A DNA stretch of 37,976 nt, from the NCBI GenBank assembly GCA_949127775.1, contig CASBQF010000305.1:1-37976 (forward strand). The letters run 5' to 3'. The notes beneath the pieces were generated by a model. The model saw nothing but the letters and a program-made list of their open reading frames with translations, made no database searches and was not told the origin of the DNA. The position numbers and the translations under genes were made by a program. This document shows positions 22,645 through 30,236 of the stretch, one piece after another. The first letter of the stretch is position 1. The number at the start of each line of letters is the position of its first letter. This DNA comes from Oscillatoriales cyanobacterium PMM_0080 (lineage in GTDB: Bacteria > Cyanobacteriota > Cyanobacteriia > Cyanobacteriales > Microcoleaceae).

Positions 22645-23527
22645 TCTGTAGATAATCTTGTAGGGATTTCTTGATGCTGTCTTCTCGGCGACTTGATAAA
22701 AGCTTATTCCACCGACCAACTGTCATACCGGAAACTTCAGTATTGTAGACACGTCGCTTAAATTCCTCGATACCTGGATGTGCAATTCTATCCATCTTTG
22801 CAAAATTTGTATCGAGTCTGTATTCATACCGTATCCGTAGCTCGCGTAGAAGGCGCTGATACTCTCTAGTCGGTTTATAGACTTTTCCTTGAGTACCCCA
22901 TGAATCGACTATTTTCTCAGCTTCTAAAAACTCCTCAGCAGAGCCTTGGAATTTATATCCGCTGGTGTTTGTCTGTTGCAAATTTGCTGTTCTTTGAGTT
23001 GTATCTTCCGGCTCTAAAACAAGGTAATCCGGTGGATTGTGATAGTGGGTATCTCTCGCTACAGCTACGGATAAACCAGAGACAACGCATACATCAAGAA
23101 TGCGTGGCTTACCATAGATAATTTTATCGGGTAGCCATGCCAGCATAGCAACGTAAGTCTGATCGAACCTAAAGTGATTCTGACTATCTTTAAAACGTGC
23201 TGTTATCTCTGTTGCTAGTGGGAACCATGCTTTAATTTCTAATCCTGGCGTTGGTTGAACTGTGCCGACAAAAATAGTATCTGGAAAGCCCGGATCTTGC
23301 CTCTGCCAGTTGCCAAATTCAGCGAACTCATTTTGTTGATTCAAGAATTCAACGGTGTTAAATTCAATCAAATTTCAGACTAAGGGCGAAAGCTTTGAGA
23401 TGACTTTAGATAGGTTCACCGCTGCATCTACGGTAACAGGTTTAGATACCTCTAGAACGTCGAAAGTGTGACCCGATAAGCGATAGAGATATTGGGATGC
23501 AAGTCTGATGACATCTTGAGTATTCAT
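22610..23527 (-). pseudogene. Type II restriction endonuclease interrupted by an in-frame TGA
   Basis: From ATG 23527 the frame encodes MNTQDVIRLASQYLYRLSG...LSKVISKLSPLV (50 residues). It then meets TGA at 23375-23377 and continues without frame change as N-LIEFNTVEFLNQQNEF... to 22610, for 304 residues in all. Removing the single stop restores one protein. A PD-(D/E)XK-like site is visible in the second part: PD at full-length residues 82-83, then LEIKAW with Glu97 and Lys99. It is encoded convergently to the methyltransferase and overlaps the controller gene by ATGA. One base change (for example GGA to TGA) explains the stop. Read-through or a sequencing error are the alternatives. Confidence 0.75.
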
Positions 23528-23811
23528 ATCTCGATCTCACAAGATCCTTCAGATATTTTTTGTGAAATTTCCCTAATAATATCGCAAGGATCTACACCAA
23601 TTACATGAGCAACTAACAGAAACTCAATTACATCTAACCGTCGTTCACCGTTTTCATATTTGGCTACGAAAGATTGGGGCTTTTTCAGAGATTTAGCAAC
23701 AGACTGCTGAGTTAGTTGCGCCTCTTTACGAGCCGCAATCATACAGCGACGGAATGTCTCATATTCATGACTAAAAACAGATTTCATTGTACTTTGGGTT
23801 GAGCACTGCAT
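23524..23811 (-). CDS. XRE-family controller protein of the R-M locus
   Basis: The product has 95 residues from ATG 23811; an ATG at 23787 gives 87. A helix-turn-helix of the XRE/Cro type spans about 23-78 (FRRCMIAARKEAQLTQQSVAKSLKKPQSFVAKYENGERRL). The gene overlaps the restriction gene by 4 bases (ATGA) in the order controller then endonuclease. That is the arrangement of C-protein systems, which delay restriction until methylation is established. A 17-bp dyad lies 33 bases upstream and is shared with the methyltransferase promoter. Confidence 0.85.
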   Translation of the reverse strand: MQCSTQSTMKSVFSHEYETFRRCMIAARKEAQLTQQSVAKSLKKPQSFVAKYENGERRLDVIEFLLVAHVIGVDPCDIIREISQKISEGSCEIEI

Positions 23812-23843
23812 CTACCCTGGATATAATAAACCTGTTTTCGGAT

Positions 23844-23860
23844 AATCCCAAAATAGGATA
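23844..23860. promoter_or_regulatory. Controller operator copy upstream of the XRE gene
   Basis: AATCC-CAAAATA-GGATA matches the dyad at 21501-21517 in 16 of 17 bases. It lies 33 bases upstream of the controller start, and TTATTATAT, a plausible minus-strand -10 region, lies between them (23821-23829). Confidence 0.7.
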
Positions 23861-23934
23861 ATGAAGTCTGTCGCGGGGCGATAGTAATGAAAATTGAACA
23901 AAATCAATCGCAATCCCGATAGTTGCAGGTATCT

Positions 23935-24051
23935 CTACTTGCGGCCCTCGGTGCTACCATAATTTTTGTTGTCATCCTTCGGCTTAGCAACACCATCAGG
24001 TTGTTTCTTGGGCTTTTTGACTTCTTTGTTGCTTTTTCTTTCTTTCGACAT
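23935..24051 (-). CDS. Small lysine-rich protein (38 residues)
   Basis: The product begins MSKERKSNKEVKKPKKQP, continues DGVAKPKDDNKNY and ends GSTEGRK. It is very basic and likely disordered. I recall similar short MSK..NKE.KKPK proteins, annotated as hypothetical, in many bacteria. A ribosome site GAGGAAT precedes ATG 24051. It stands alone between the R-M locus and an FAD oxidoreductase gene. Function unknown; nucleic-acid binding would be a guess. Confidence 0.65.
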   Translation of the reverse strand: MSKERKSNKEVKKPKKQPDGVAKPKDDNKNYGSTEGRK

Positions 24052-24131
24052 AATGATTCCTCAATTTTCACTCACTATAACATAGATTGAAATATCTGTT
24101 TGTAGTGTCAACTGTCAACTGTCGATCAATC

Positions 24132-25346
24132 TCATCCGATTAATTTAGCGACTCGCAAAGCAGAGGTAATCGCTCCTTCGTGCAAGCCATCCCCCAAATA
24201 AGCTCCCGCATGGTAGGTGTTGTTTTCCCCGTTAGTCTCGATAACTTCGTCTCGATATCGGAAAGACTCGACAGTATACAGCGGCGTGTGATGTTTCTGA
24301 ATGTGAATAATCTGGTTTTTGGCGATCAATTCATCCAGGTGAAAAGCTAAACTATATTCCCGCGCTGATGAGATACCACAAAGCTGATTCAAGCTCGCAT
24401 TATAGCCCCATCCCTTGTCAGTCTCAAAAAAATCAAATTCTGATAACTTGCGGATGCCATAGCGATCGTACATCGATCTATCCGAATGCAGCACAGTCGT
24501 GGCATAATTGGCTTTCCACGCCGAAAATCGTTTAATTTCTGCATCCGTCGGGTCAGCCAACAGCCTCATCACTTGGTCTGGTGGCATCGCAAAAACCACC
24601 TTATCAAACTCCAAAATCTCCCCATTCGCCAGCACAATTTTTACAGCATCAGCACTTCTAAAAATATTGGCAATTTCCACATTCAGCAGTATATCACCCT
24701 TAAAGTGCTCCAGAATCTTTTCAATATAGGAGTACACACCACCTTTAATCCTCACCCAGTTTACCGAGGCATAGGCGCGCAGCATCGGCATCGCCAATTC
24801 TGCCGGAAAATTGTCCAGCAATTCAAACGGTATCGAGTAGCTGTACATCGTCAGCAACTTCAGCCAATTGTTGCGAATGCACGACCTTTTCAAACTTTGA
24901 GAAAGCGGCATATCGTAGAAATCGTGCTGTTTAGCAAACCGCATTTTTAACGCAAATCCAGCCGAACGAGCGTAAAGACTATCGAGCCGTAAATACTCAA
25001 TTAGGCGTTGGAAACCAGTGAAATTCTTTTGGATAGAAACCGCAGACAAAAAGTGGCTACCATCTTTAAGGAACAGCGCTGAACCTATCTGCACAAGTTC
25101 TAATTCAACGCCTAGCTCCTGCATCAAAGCAACGAAATTGTAAAACACAGTGGGAAATTCCAGCACCCCATTTTCTAATATTTCATTGCACTCAGATTGA
25201 TTGGGTTCAACATTTTTATTAAGCGTCCGAATGTGTCCGCCCAAAATCGGCTCCCTTTCCAAAACAGTGACGTGATGTCCCTGTTTATCGAGCCAGTAGG
25301 CTGTCGCCATACCGCTAGCTCCGGCCCCAACAATTGCAATTCTCAT
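24132..25346 (-). CDS. FAD-dependent amine-oxidase-like oxidoreductase
   Basis: The 404-residue flavoprotein starts with the dinucleotide-binding motif VGAGASGMATAYWL and the second-strand Glu in VLEREPILGGHIRT, typical of the amine oxidase/phytoene desaturase superfamily. VVFAMPPDQVMRLL in the middle and the C-terminal GAYLGDGLHEGAITSAL, which closes the FAD site, support this. The substrate is not evident. AGGAG precedes ATG 25346. It lies on the same strand as the CrtISO-like gene at 25639, separated by about 290 bases of palindromic repeats. Confidence 0.85.
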   Translation of the reverse strand: MRIAIVGAGASGMATAYWLDKQGHHVTVLEREPILGGHIRTLNKNVEPNQSECNEILENGVLEFPTVFYNFVALMQELGVELELVQIGSALFLKDGSHFLSAVSIQKNFTGFQRLIEYLRLDSLYARSAGFALKMRFAKQHDFYDMPLSQSLKRSCIRNNWLKLLTMYSYSIPFELLDNFPAELAMPMLRAYASVNWVRIKGGVYSYIEKILEHFKGDILLNVEIANIFRSADAVKIVLANGEILEFDKVVFAMPPDQVMRLLADPTDAEIKRFSAWKANYATTVLHSDRSMYDRYGIRKLSEFDFFETDKGWGYNASLNQLCGISSAREYSLAFHLDELIAKNQIIHIQKHHTPLYTVESFRYRDEVIETNGENNTYHAGAYLGDGLHEGAITSALRVAKLIG

Positions 25347-25394
25347 GGTTAACTCCTAAATTTATAGTTGGATTGCTATTAATTGAATGCTTGT

Positions 25395-25568
25395 ATTCCG
25401 AGTAGGAAACTGCACGGGCCGTTTCCCTACAATAGATTTCCGAGTAAGGACACGGCATTGCCATTCCCTCATAGATATCAGCTTATATTCGGGGTAGGAG
25501 ACGGCAGTACCGTTTCCCTACAAATATTTCTCGGTAGGGACACGGCACGTGCAGTCTCCTCATAGATA
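25395..25568. repeat. Palindromic repeat cluster, two units of about 90 bp
   Basis: Two direct units each contain GTAGGAAAC..GTTTCCCTAC-like and GTAGGGACACGGCA-like palindromes and end in CTCATAGATATCAG. The core is the same family as the cluster at 1664-1855. The repeats fill most of the 292-base gap between the two FAD oxidoreductase genes; no gene is seen there. Confidence 0.8.
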
Positions 25569-25638
25569 TCAGACAATTTTAGGTTTCGCAAACCCCAACC
25601 CAACCTCCGAAATATCGCTGTTATTTAATTGTGATTCC

Positions 25639-27171
25639 TCACCCTAAAATGGCATCCCCGGATAACCGTTGATACAAAAGTGCCCCCGTCCAAAATGTCG
25701 GCGCAAAGCCTGGATAGCCCGATGAGGCATTGCAGAAATAGAAATTGTTGAGAGATGTTTCGTGATTTAGCCGATCGACCCCCATGTTTTTCGGCGTTAG
25801 AGTAGAACCATAGGAATTGCCGTTAGGACACCAGCAGAAGCGCTCGTTAGTCGTAGGACTTCCGGTAATATGAAACACCATGTGTTTGCGGAAATCTGGA
25901 ACGTAGTGTTTTTCAACTACGTCTAATATCGAGTCCAGAATCTCTTGTTTCTTCTGCCTGTAAGCTTTTCTATCGCTCTCCCAAAGTTGCTTGAAATAGC
26001 CATAATTAGCAACAGTCAGAAATTCCACAATTTGACAATCTTCTGGACAATCCCGCTGCGCTGCCGTCAGTAAAGTCGGAGTTGTAATCGCAAAACTCGG
26101 ATGAGAAAAATCATTTTTGTTATACATTTGAGCAAAAGCTTCATTCAGATCCAAGTGTTCCGAATGAAACGTATTCCACTTGCCAAATCCATAGTCTCGC
26201 AGGTCGATATCTTTGACAACGCAGTACACCATGTAATTGGATGCAGAATACTCATAGTCGAGTTTCCGCCTGACTTTTTTAGAGAATAGTTCCTCCCCAA
26301 TCATCTTCGCAGCTCTTTTCGGGTCGAGGTTACAAATCACCGTTTCGCCAATGAATTCATGGGTTTGATGCGTGGTCAAATCCATCGCTTCAACTCTCGT
26401 TACAGTTTTGTTTGTAACTCTAAAATTCGTGACTTCATGGTTTAGTAGAACTTTCCCGCCGTTAGATTCAATGACTTTAACTAAAGAATTGATCACATCT
26501 TCAAAATGCTGCGTCGGATAAAATGCGCCTTCTTGATAGCCTCGAAACAAAGCAATCCAAGCATAGAAAGAAAGCTGGTTAGGAGGTAGCAAAAAGTCTG
26601 GCCATTGCAGGGCTAATAGGGTCTGGGCGGCTTGGGGGAGTTGGAACTTGTCAAAAACATCCTGAAGCGTGCTGTTGAGGTGTTGGATGGCACAGAATAC
26701 GTCACCGAAATTTTTGAGCAATTCAATTGGTTTGACGGGAGGAGCGAGTTTTCTGAGTCCCGCACCGGTTTGCTCGACTTCGTTGACGAATTTGCGAATG
26801 TTCTCGCTGGCTTCGGGAAACAGCGCCGACAATCTGCGGATTAGTTCTTCTGGTTCCGAGGGAATATCTAGGGCGTACCCAGGCATTCTCATGTGGTCGT
26901 AGCCATTGGGATCGTACCGCTCAAAGGTGACATCGCGATCGAGATTGAGTTTTTTGAGTACACGATTGACGGTATGTCCTTCGCCGCAGTCCCAAACGTA
27001 GTGGAATTGGGCATTAAAGGTGTATTTTTTGGCCATCGTAAAGGTGTGGCCAAAGCCTCCGGGGTGCTCGTGAGCTTCGAGGATATGCACAATTTTGCCG
27101 GAGTTTGCCATCAAGGCTCCGAAAACCAGTGCTGATAAACCACTGCCGACGATGAGGTAATCTGTTTTCAT
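25639..27171 (-). CDS. FAD oxidoreductase of the CrtISO/phytoene desaturase family
   Basis: The 510-residue protein begins YLIVGSGLSALVFGALMANSG and HILEAHEHPGGFGHTF, the FAD-binding start of carotenoid-desaturase-like enzymes. The C-terminus NFYFCNASSGYPGFAPTFWTGALLYQRL corresponds to their closing motif. It looks like the CrtISO/retinol saturase side of the family but is not clearly CrtISO itself, so the substrate is left open (a carotenoid or other polyene/lipid). GAGGAAA precedes ATG 27171. The second flavoprotein gene follows downstream on the same strand. Confidence 0.85.
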   Translation of the reverse strand: MKTDYLIVGSGLSALVFGALMANSGKIVHILEAHEHPGGFGHTFTMAKKYTFNAQFHYVWDCGEGHTVNRVLKKLNLDRDVTFERYDPNGYDHMRMPGYALDIPSEPEELIRRLSALFPEASENIRKFVNEVEQTGAGLRKLAPPVKPIELLKNFGDVFCAIQHLNSTLQDVFDKFQLPQAAQTLLALQWPDFLLPPNQLSFYAWIALFRGYQEGAFYPTQHFEDVINSLVKVIESNGGKVLLNHEVTNFRVTNKTVTRVEAMDLTTHQTHEFIGETVICNLDPKRAAKMIGEELFSKKVRRKLDYEYSASNYMVYCVVKDIDLRDYGFGKWNTFHSEHLDLNEAFAQMYNKNDFSHPSFAITTPTLLTAAQRDCPEDCQIVEFLTVANYGYFKQLWESDRKAYRQKKQEILDSILDVVEKHYVPDFRKHMVFHITGSPTTNERFCWCPNGNSYGSTLTPKNMGVDRLNHETSLNNFYFCNASSGYPGFAPTFWTGALLYQRLSGDAILG

Positions 27172-27338
27172 GGAATATTTCCTCGATCGAGTGAATCGGG
27201 CGATCGTTATCCATCTAAACTAACTCTAAATTTTGAGAAAAGCGTGAAGTTAAGCAACAGTATGGCTGAGCGTGCTCGGTCAAGTATTGACTTAAAGCTT
27301 GATTGCGGTTGCTATTAAGATTAATTAAGATCGGACGT

Positions 27339-27496
27339 ACGGTTAAAACCGCGTCTACAAAAACGTAGGCGTTAGCCTTCCCGAAGGGTAGTCCGCCTGC
27401 GCGGTGTAAAGAAAATAATGTAAAACGTAATTTTCACTGCCTGTTATTCAACCCGCAGAGGCGGGTTTTGTTTGTATAGCCGCGGTTTCAACCGCC
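27339..27496. mobile_element. MITE-like element with internal terminator-like hairpin
   Basis: The 158 bases start with ACGGTTAAAACCGCGTCTACAA and end with its imperfect reverse complement (TTGTATAGCCGCGG..CAACCG). Inside are a GCGTTAGCCTTCCCGAAGGG repeat common in cyanobacteria and a hairpin AACCCGC-AGAG-GCGGGTT followed by TTGTTT that could stop transcription. The surrounding gap 27172-27615 holds no gene that I can see. Confidence 0.65.
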
Positions 27497-27615
27497 CGGC
27501 CTTCTTTCCCGTTCACCCCACCAGGAAAGAAACCAGGTTTATACCTTCGTGCGTAAGTCTTAAGGTATAGAGTAATCTACCTAATTAGGAGGATGTTAAT
27601 TAGATGTGCAATCGC

Positions 27616-28101
27616 TTATTTGTGTGGCACGATCACATCAAAAAAAGCATCTTCCAAATCGTAACCAAACATCTGCGACATCGCCATCAACTTCGATTTA
27701 CTAGGAATTCCCTGCTGATTCAACCAATCAGTCAACACGAATATTTTGCCCATTAAGAACATTTCCAAAGCTTCATGATTATACTGAATTCCTTCACTGC
27801 GGTGGAATTGGTGCGGAACTAACATTGCACAATAGCGGGCTAATTCTCCGACTTTCCAATCTAGCAAAAATGGGAGCCAAGGATAATAAGCATCCAACCG
27901 AATAAACCACAGTCGCACTTCTGGGATTTCGGAAATTTCTCGCGGATCAGACTCTTCGCGCGGATACTCTATTTCAAATTGTAGCTGCTGTTCGTTTTGG
28001 GCGATCGTCCCAGCCGCCAGCCACTCTTCAATCACAGTCCGCACTGGGGATAAATCTAAGCTGTTTATGCGATCGGCATCTATCGCTATCATAATACTCA
28101 T
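27616..28101 (-). CDS. crr6: CRR6-family NdhI maturation factor
   Basis: The 161-residue protein matches the CRR6 (chlororespiratory reduction 6) family throughout: DADRINSLDLSPVRTVIEEWL, QLQFEIEYPREESDPREISEIPEVRLWFIRLDAYYPWLPFLLDWK, and GELARYCAMLVPHQFHRSEGIQYN. CRR6 assists assembly of the NdhI subunit into the NDH-1 complex for cyclic and respiratory electron flow. It is soluble. A second ATG three codons in is a possible start. It is downstream of the DUF3685 gene on the same strand, with a 119-base gap. Confidence 0.92.
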   Translation of the reverse strand: MSIMIAIDADRINSLDLSPVRTVIEEWLAAGTIAQNEQQLQFEIEYPREESDPREISEIPEVRLWFIRLDAYYPWLPFLLDWKVGELARYCAMLVPHQFHRSEGIQYNHEALEMFLMGKIFVLTDWLNQQGIPSKSKLMAMSQMFGYDLEDAFFDVIVPHK

Positions 28102-28220
28102 AAAAAGTCAACCTTATAACATTAAGTCATTATCTATAATACCACCAATTCCCAATTCCTAATTATATCAAATCCGTTAAATCCGTTAAATCCATTACAC
28201 AATCCGCTGCCGAACTTTCT

Positions 28221-30188
28221 TTACCCATTTTTCCCGAATTTACTATCCTGCAAAGAATTGCCAATACCCTGAATAATTCCCCGCCCGATCAAACCAATTC
28301 CCCGCCCAATTACCTGCGTCAAAACGTAAACAACAGCAGCACCCAAGAGCGAAATAACTGCACGAACTCTAGGTGCGATCGCATCCCTAGTTTCGAGCAA
28401 CAAAGTAAAGGCTAACTGCCACCCAGAAAGTTGTGTCAACTCCGTATTTCTAGGAGCATAAATAGCAACTCTCCGAATTCCGCTCTCGCCAAAAACATAA
28501 AGCCAAAACCTACTTTCGAAAATTGCTTTTGGCTCCACAAAATAGCTGTTCCAGCGATATTTCCAAGATAGATTATTCCGAAACTGCTCAATTTCTCGTG
28601 TCGAAATCAACTTGCCATCGTAAAAACTTTGCTTAATTTCCTCAACATAACCGAAATTATTTAACAACGGCTGCACAACTCCGCTAGCAACTTGAATTAC
28701 CAAATTTTCTAACAAAGCTTCAGCTCGCTGCATCGCTTGCAGGCTACCAGGCTGGCAAGAAATATTATCAACTATTAGCGGAATTTCAAATAGCAAATGT
28801 GCAAAAAACTCAACTATCATCGGAATTTTGTTAAGGATTTGTACTGCAACTACATCAGCATCTGCCAGCAGCATCGGCACAACTTCTAACCTGTTTCCTG
28901 CTGCTGCAATTTGCTCTTGACTGTCTCTCAATTTTAAGCTTGTTTGACTGCTTTCAAAAACGGGAGATTCTCCGGTTTCCACCGTGTAGTATCTGCCAAA
29001 AAATTCTATGATTGTCACTTCCCACAAATTCCGCAAAATAGCAGGCATTTTTTCCGACAATTGAGTTGGCTGCACTTGCCCCAAGCGCAATTCCTGAAGC
29101 AAATCCTGTAACTTTCGTAGGATGGAATTAATTAATTCGCGCTTTTTGGTCGATCGCAAAATATCGATTTCCAAAGGTACGCCAGTCAAATTCACTATAT
29201 CCAACTGCAATTTAGCTGTCACCGATTCAAACAAGCTCCCTTGCCAATCAGTTGCAACCGCCAAATATTCATCGGAAACTTGAAAGTTCGCCACGGCTAA
29301 TTCAGAAAGATTTAATACTGTCTCCTCTCTTCCCTTTTCCTTCTTCCCTCTTTTTACCCTTAGCCCTTCGACTTCGCTCAGGGACAACAAAGTCGAAGAG
29401 CCTTCTGCCTTCTGCCTTCTTTTTTCTTCAGGCAATAACTGACTAACAATCCAGCGAGCAGCAAGCAATTCTCGGCGGTGCCCGCTGAGTACAACTCCAT
29501 CTAAGATAGAGGGTAAATCTGTCGGCTCTGCTGCTCTTACCTGTTGCAAATTAGCTTTGACGACCGCCAAAGCTGCATCTATTTCTCGGATTCCAGATAG
29601 ACAAAAATAATCCAGTATTTTTTGGTGTACGGGCGTATCGACTATTGAATTATCAGCATTTTCCTCTGCGCTTGCTGCGGAGTTTTCTACTGTTTGAACT
29701 ACTGTATTTAGTTCTATTTCGGAGTTGGCTGCGACATCCGTCGGCCAATAAGTGGAACCCGATGCCACCGCGCGAATAGTTTCTATTGTCAGGGAAATAT
29801 CTCTACCTTTAGAACAATAGCCATTCGCGCCCGCAGCCTGCATTTGGGCCAACAGCTTCGATGTCAGCGGCCCGCCTAGCAGCATCAGTGGTAAGTTTGG
29901 GTACAAATTTTTGAGTTGGCAACAAACTGCCAGCGCGTCCATTTGGCCCGTAGCTTGCGGGGCGGGACGCCATCGCACGTTTACCATTTCAGCAGCCAAA
30001 ATTACCAAATCTACGGGCTTCTTAGCTCTTTCAGAGTCGATCGAGCGAGATTTTAGAATCTGCAAAGCCTCGATTCCGGTCGAAACATCTGCGACAACTT
30101 CCAAGTCTGGATACTGCTCGATCGCGACTCGCAGCCCCAGCCGGAAAATGGGGTCGGGATCGATCGATAGTAGTTGGAAATTACTCAC
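28221..30188 (-). CDS. DUF3685 protein with degenerate receiver domain
   Basis: Translation starts at GTG 30188 and gives 655 residues. The N-terminal 160 residues resemble a response-regulator receiver (LLSIDPDPIFRLGLRVAIEQYPDLEVVAD, GANGYCSKG). However, the phosphoacceptor strand reads DLVILAAEM, so the Asp is missing. The remainder is the cyanobacterial DUF3685 region, with a probable membrane segment at about 605-645 (AVISLLGAAVVYVLTQVIGRGIGLIGRG). Residues about 255-300 (EEKRRQKAEGSSTLLSLSEVEGLRVKRGKKEKGREE) are encoded by an intergenic-type repeat inserted in frame. It follows the 30237-32426 gene by 48 bases on the same strand. Confidence 0.85.
   Translation of the reverse strand: MSNFQLLSIDPDPIFRLGLRVAIEQYPDLEVVADVSTGIEALQILKSRSIDSERAKKPVDLVILAAEMVNVRWRPAPQATGQMDALAVCCQLKNLYPNLPLMLLGGPLTSKLLAQMQAAGANGYCSKGRDISLTIETIRAVASGSTYWPTDVAANSEIELNTVVQTVENSAASAEENADNSIVDTPVHQKILDYFCLSGIREIDAALAVVKANLQQVRAAEPTDLPSILDGVVLSGHRRELLAARWIVSQLLPEEKRRQKAEGSSTLLSLSEVEGLRVKRGKKEKGREETVLNLSELAVANFQVSDEYLAVATDWQGSLFESVTAKLQLDIVNLTGVPLEIDILRSTKKRELINSILRKLQDLLQELRLGQVQPTQLSEKMPAILRNLWEVTIIEFFGRYYTVETGESPVFESSQTSLKLRDSQEQIAAAGNRLEVVPMLLADADVVAVQILNKIPMIVEFFAHLLFEIPLIVDNISCQPGSLQAMQRAEALLENLVIQVASGVVQPLLNNFGYVEEIKQSFYDGKLISTREIEQFRNNLSWKYRWNSYFVEPKAIFESRFWLYVFGESGIRRVAIYAPRNTELTQLSGWQLAFTLLLETRDAIAPRVRAVISLLGAAVVYVLTQVIGRGIGLIGRGIIQGIGNSLQDSKFGKNG
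29320..29430. repeat. Palindromic repeat inserted inside the DUF3685 gene
   Basis: CCCTTCGACTTCGCTCAGGGACAACAAAGTCGAAGAG, a well-known type of cyanobacterial intergenic palindromic repeat, lies here within a coding frame, next to CCTTCTGCCTTCTGCCTTCTT and a CTTTTCCTTCTTCCCTC tract. It adds some 40 highly charged residues without breaking the frame. Confidence 0.7.
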
Positions 30189-30236
30189 TCGATTTTAGAT
30201 TTAAGATTTGAGAGGTCGATCGGAAAGAAAACCCAA

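Noticed and set aside
27339-27496. Riboswitch or small RNA in the gap before the CRR6 gene
   Set aside because: The structured sequence is explained by terminal inverted repeats and a known cyanobacterial repeat, and the hairpin with T-rich tail is part of that element.
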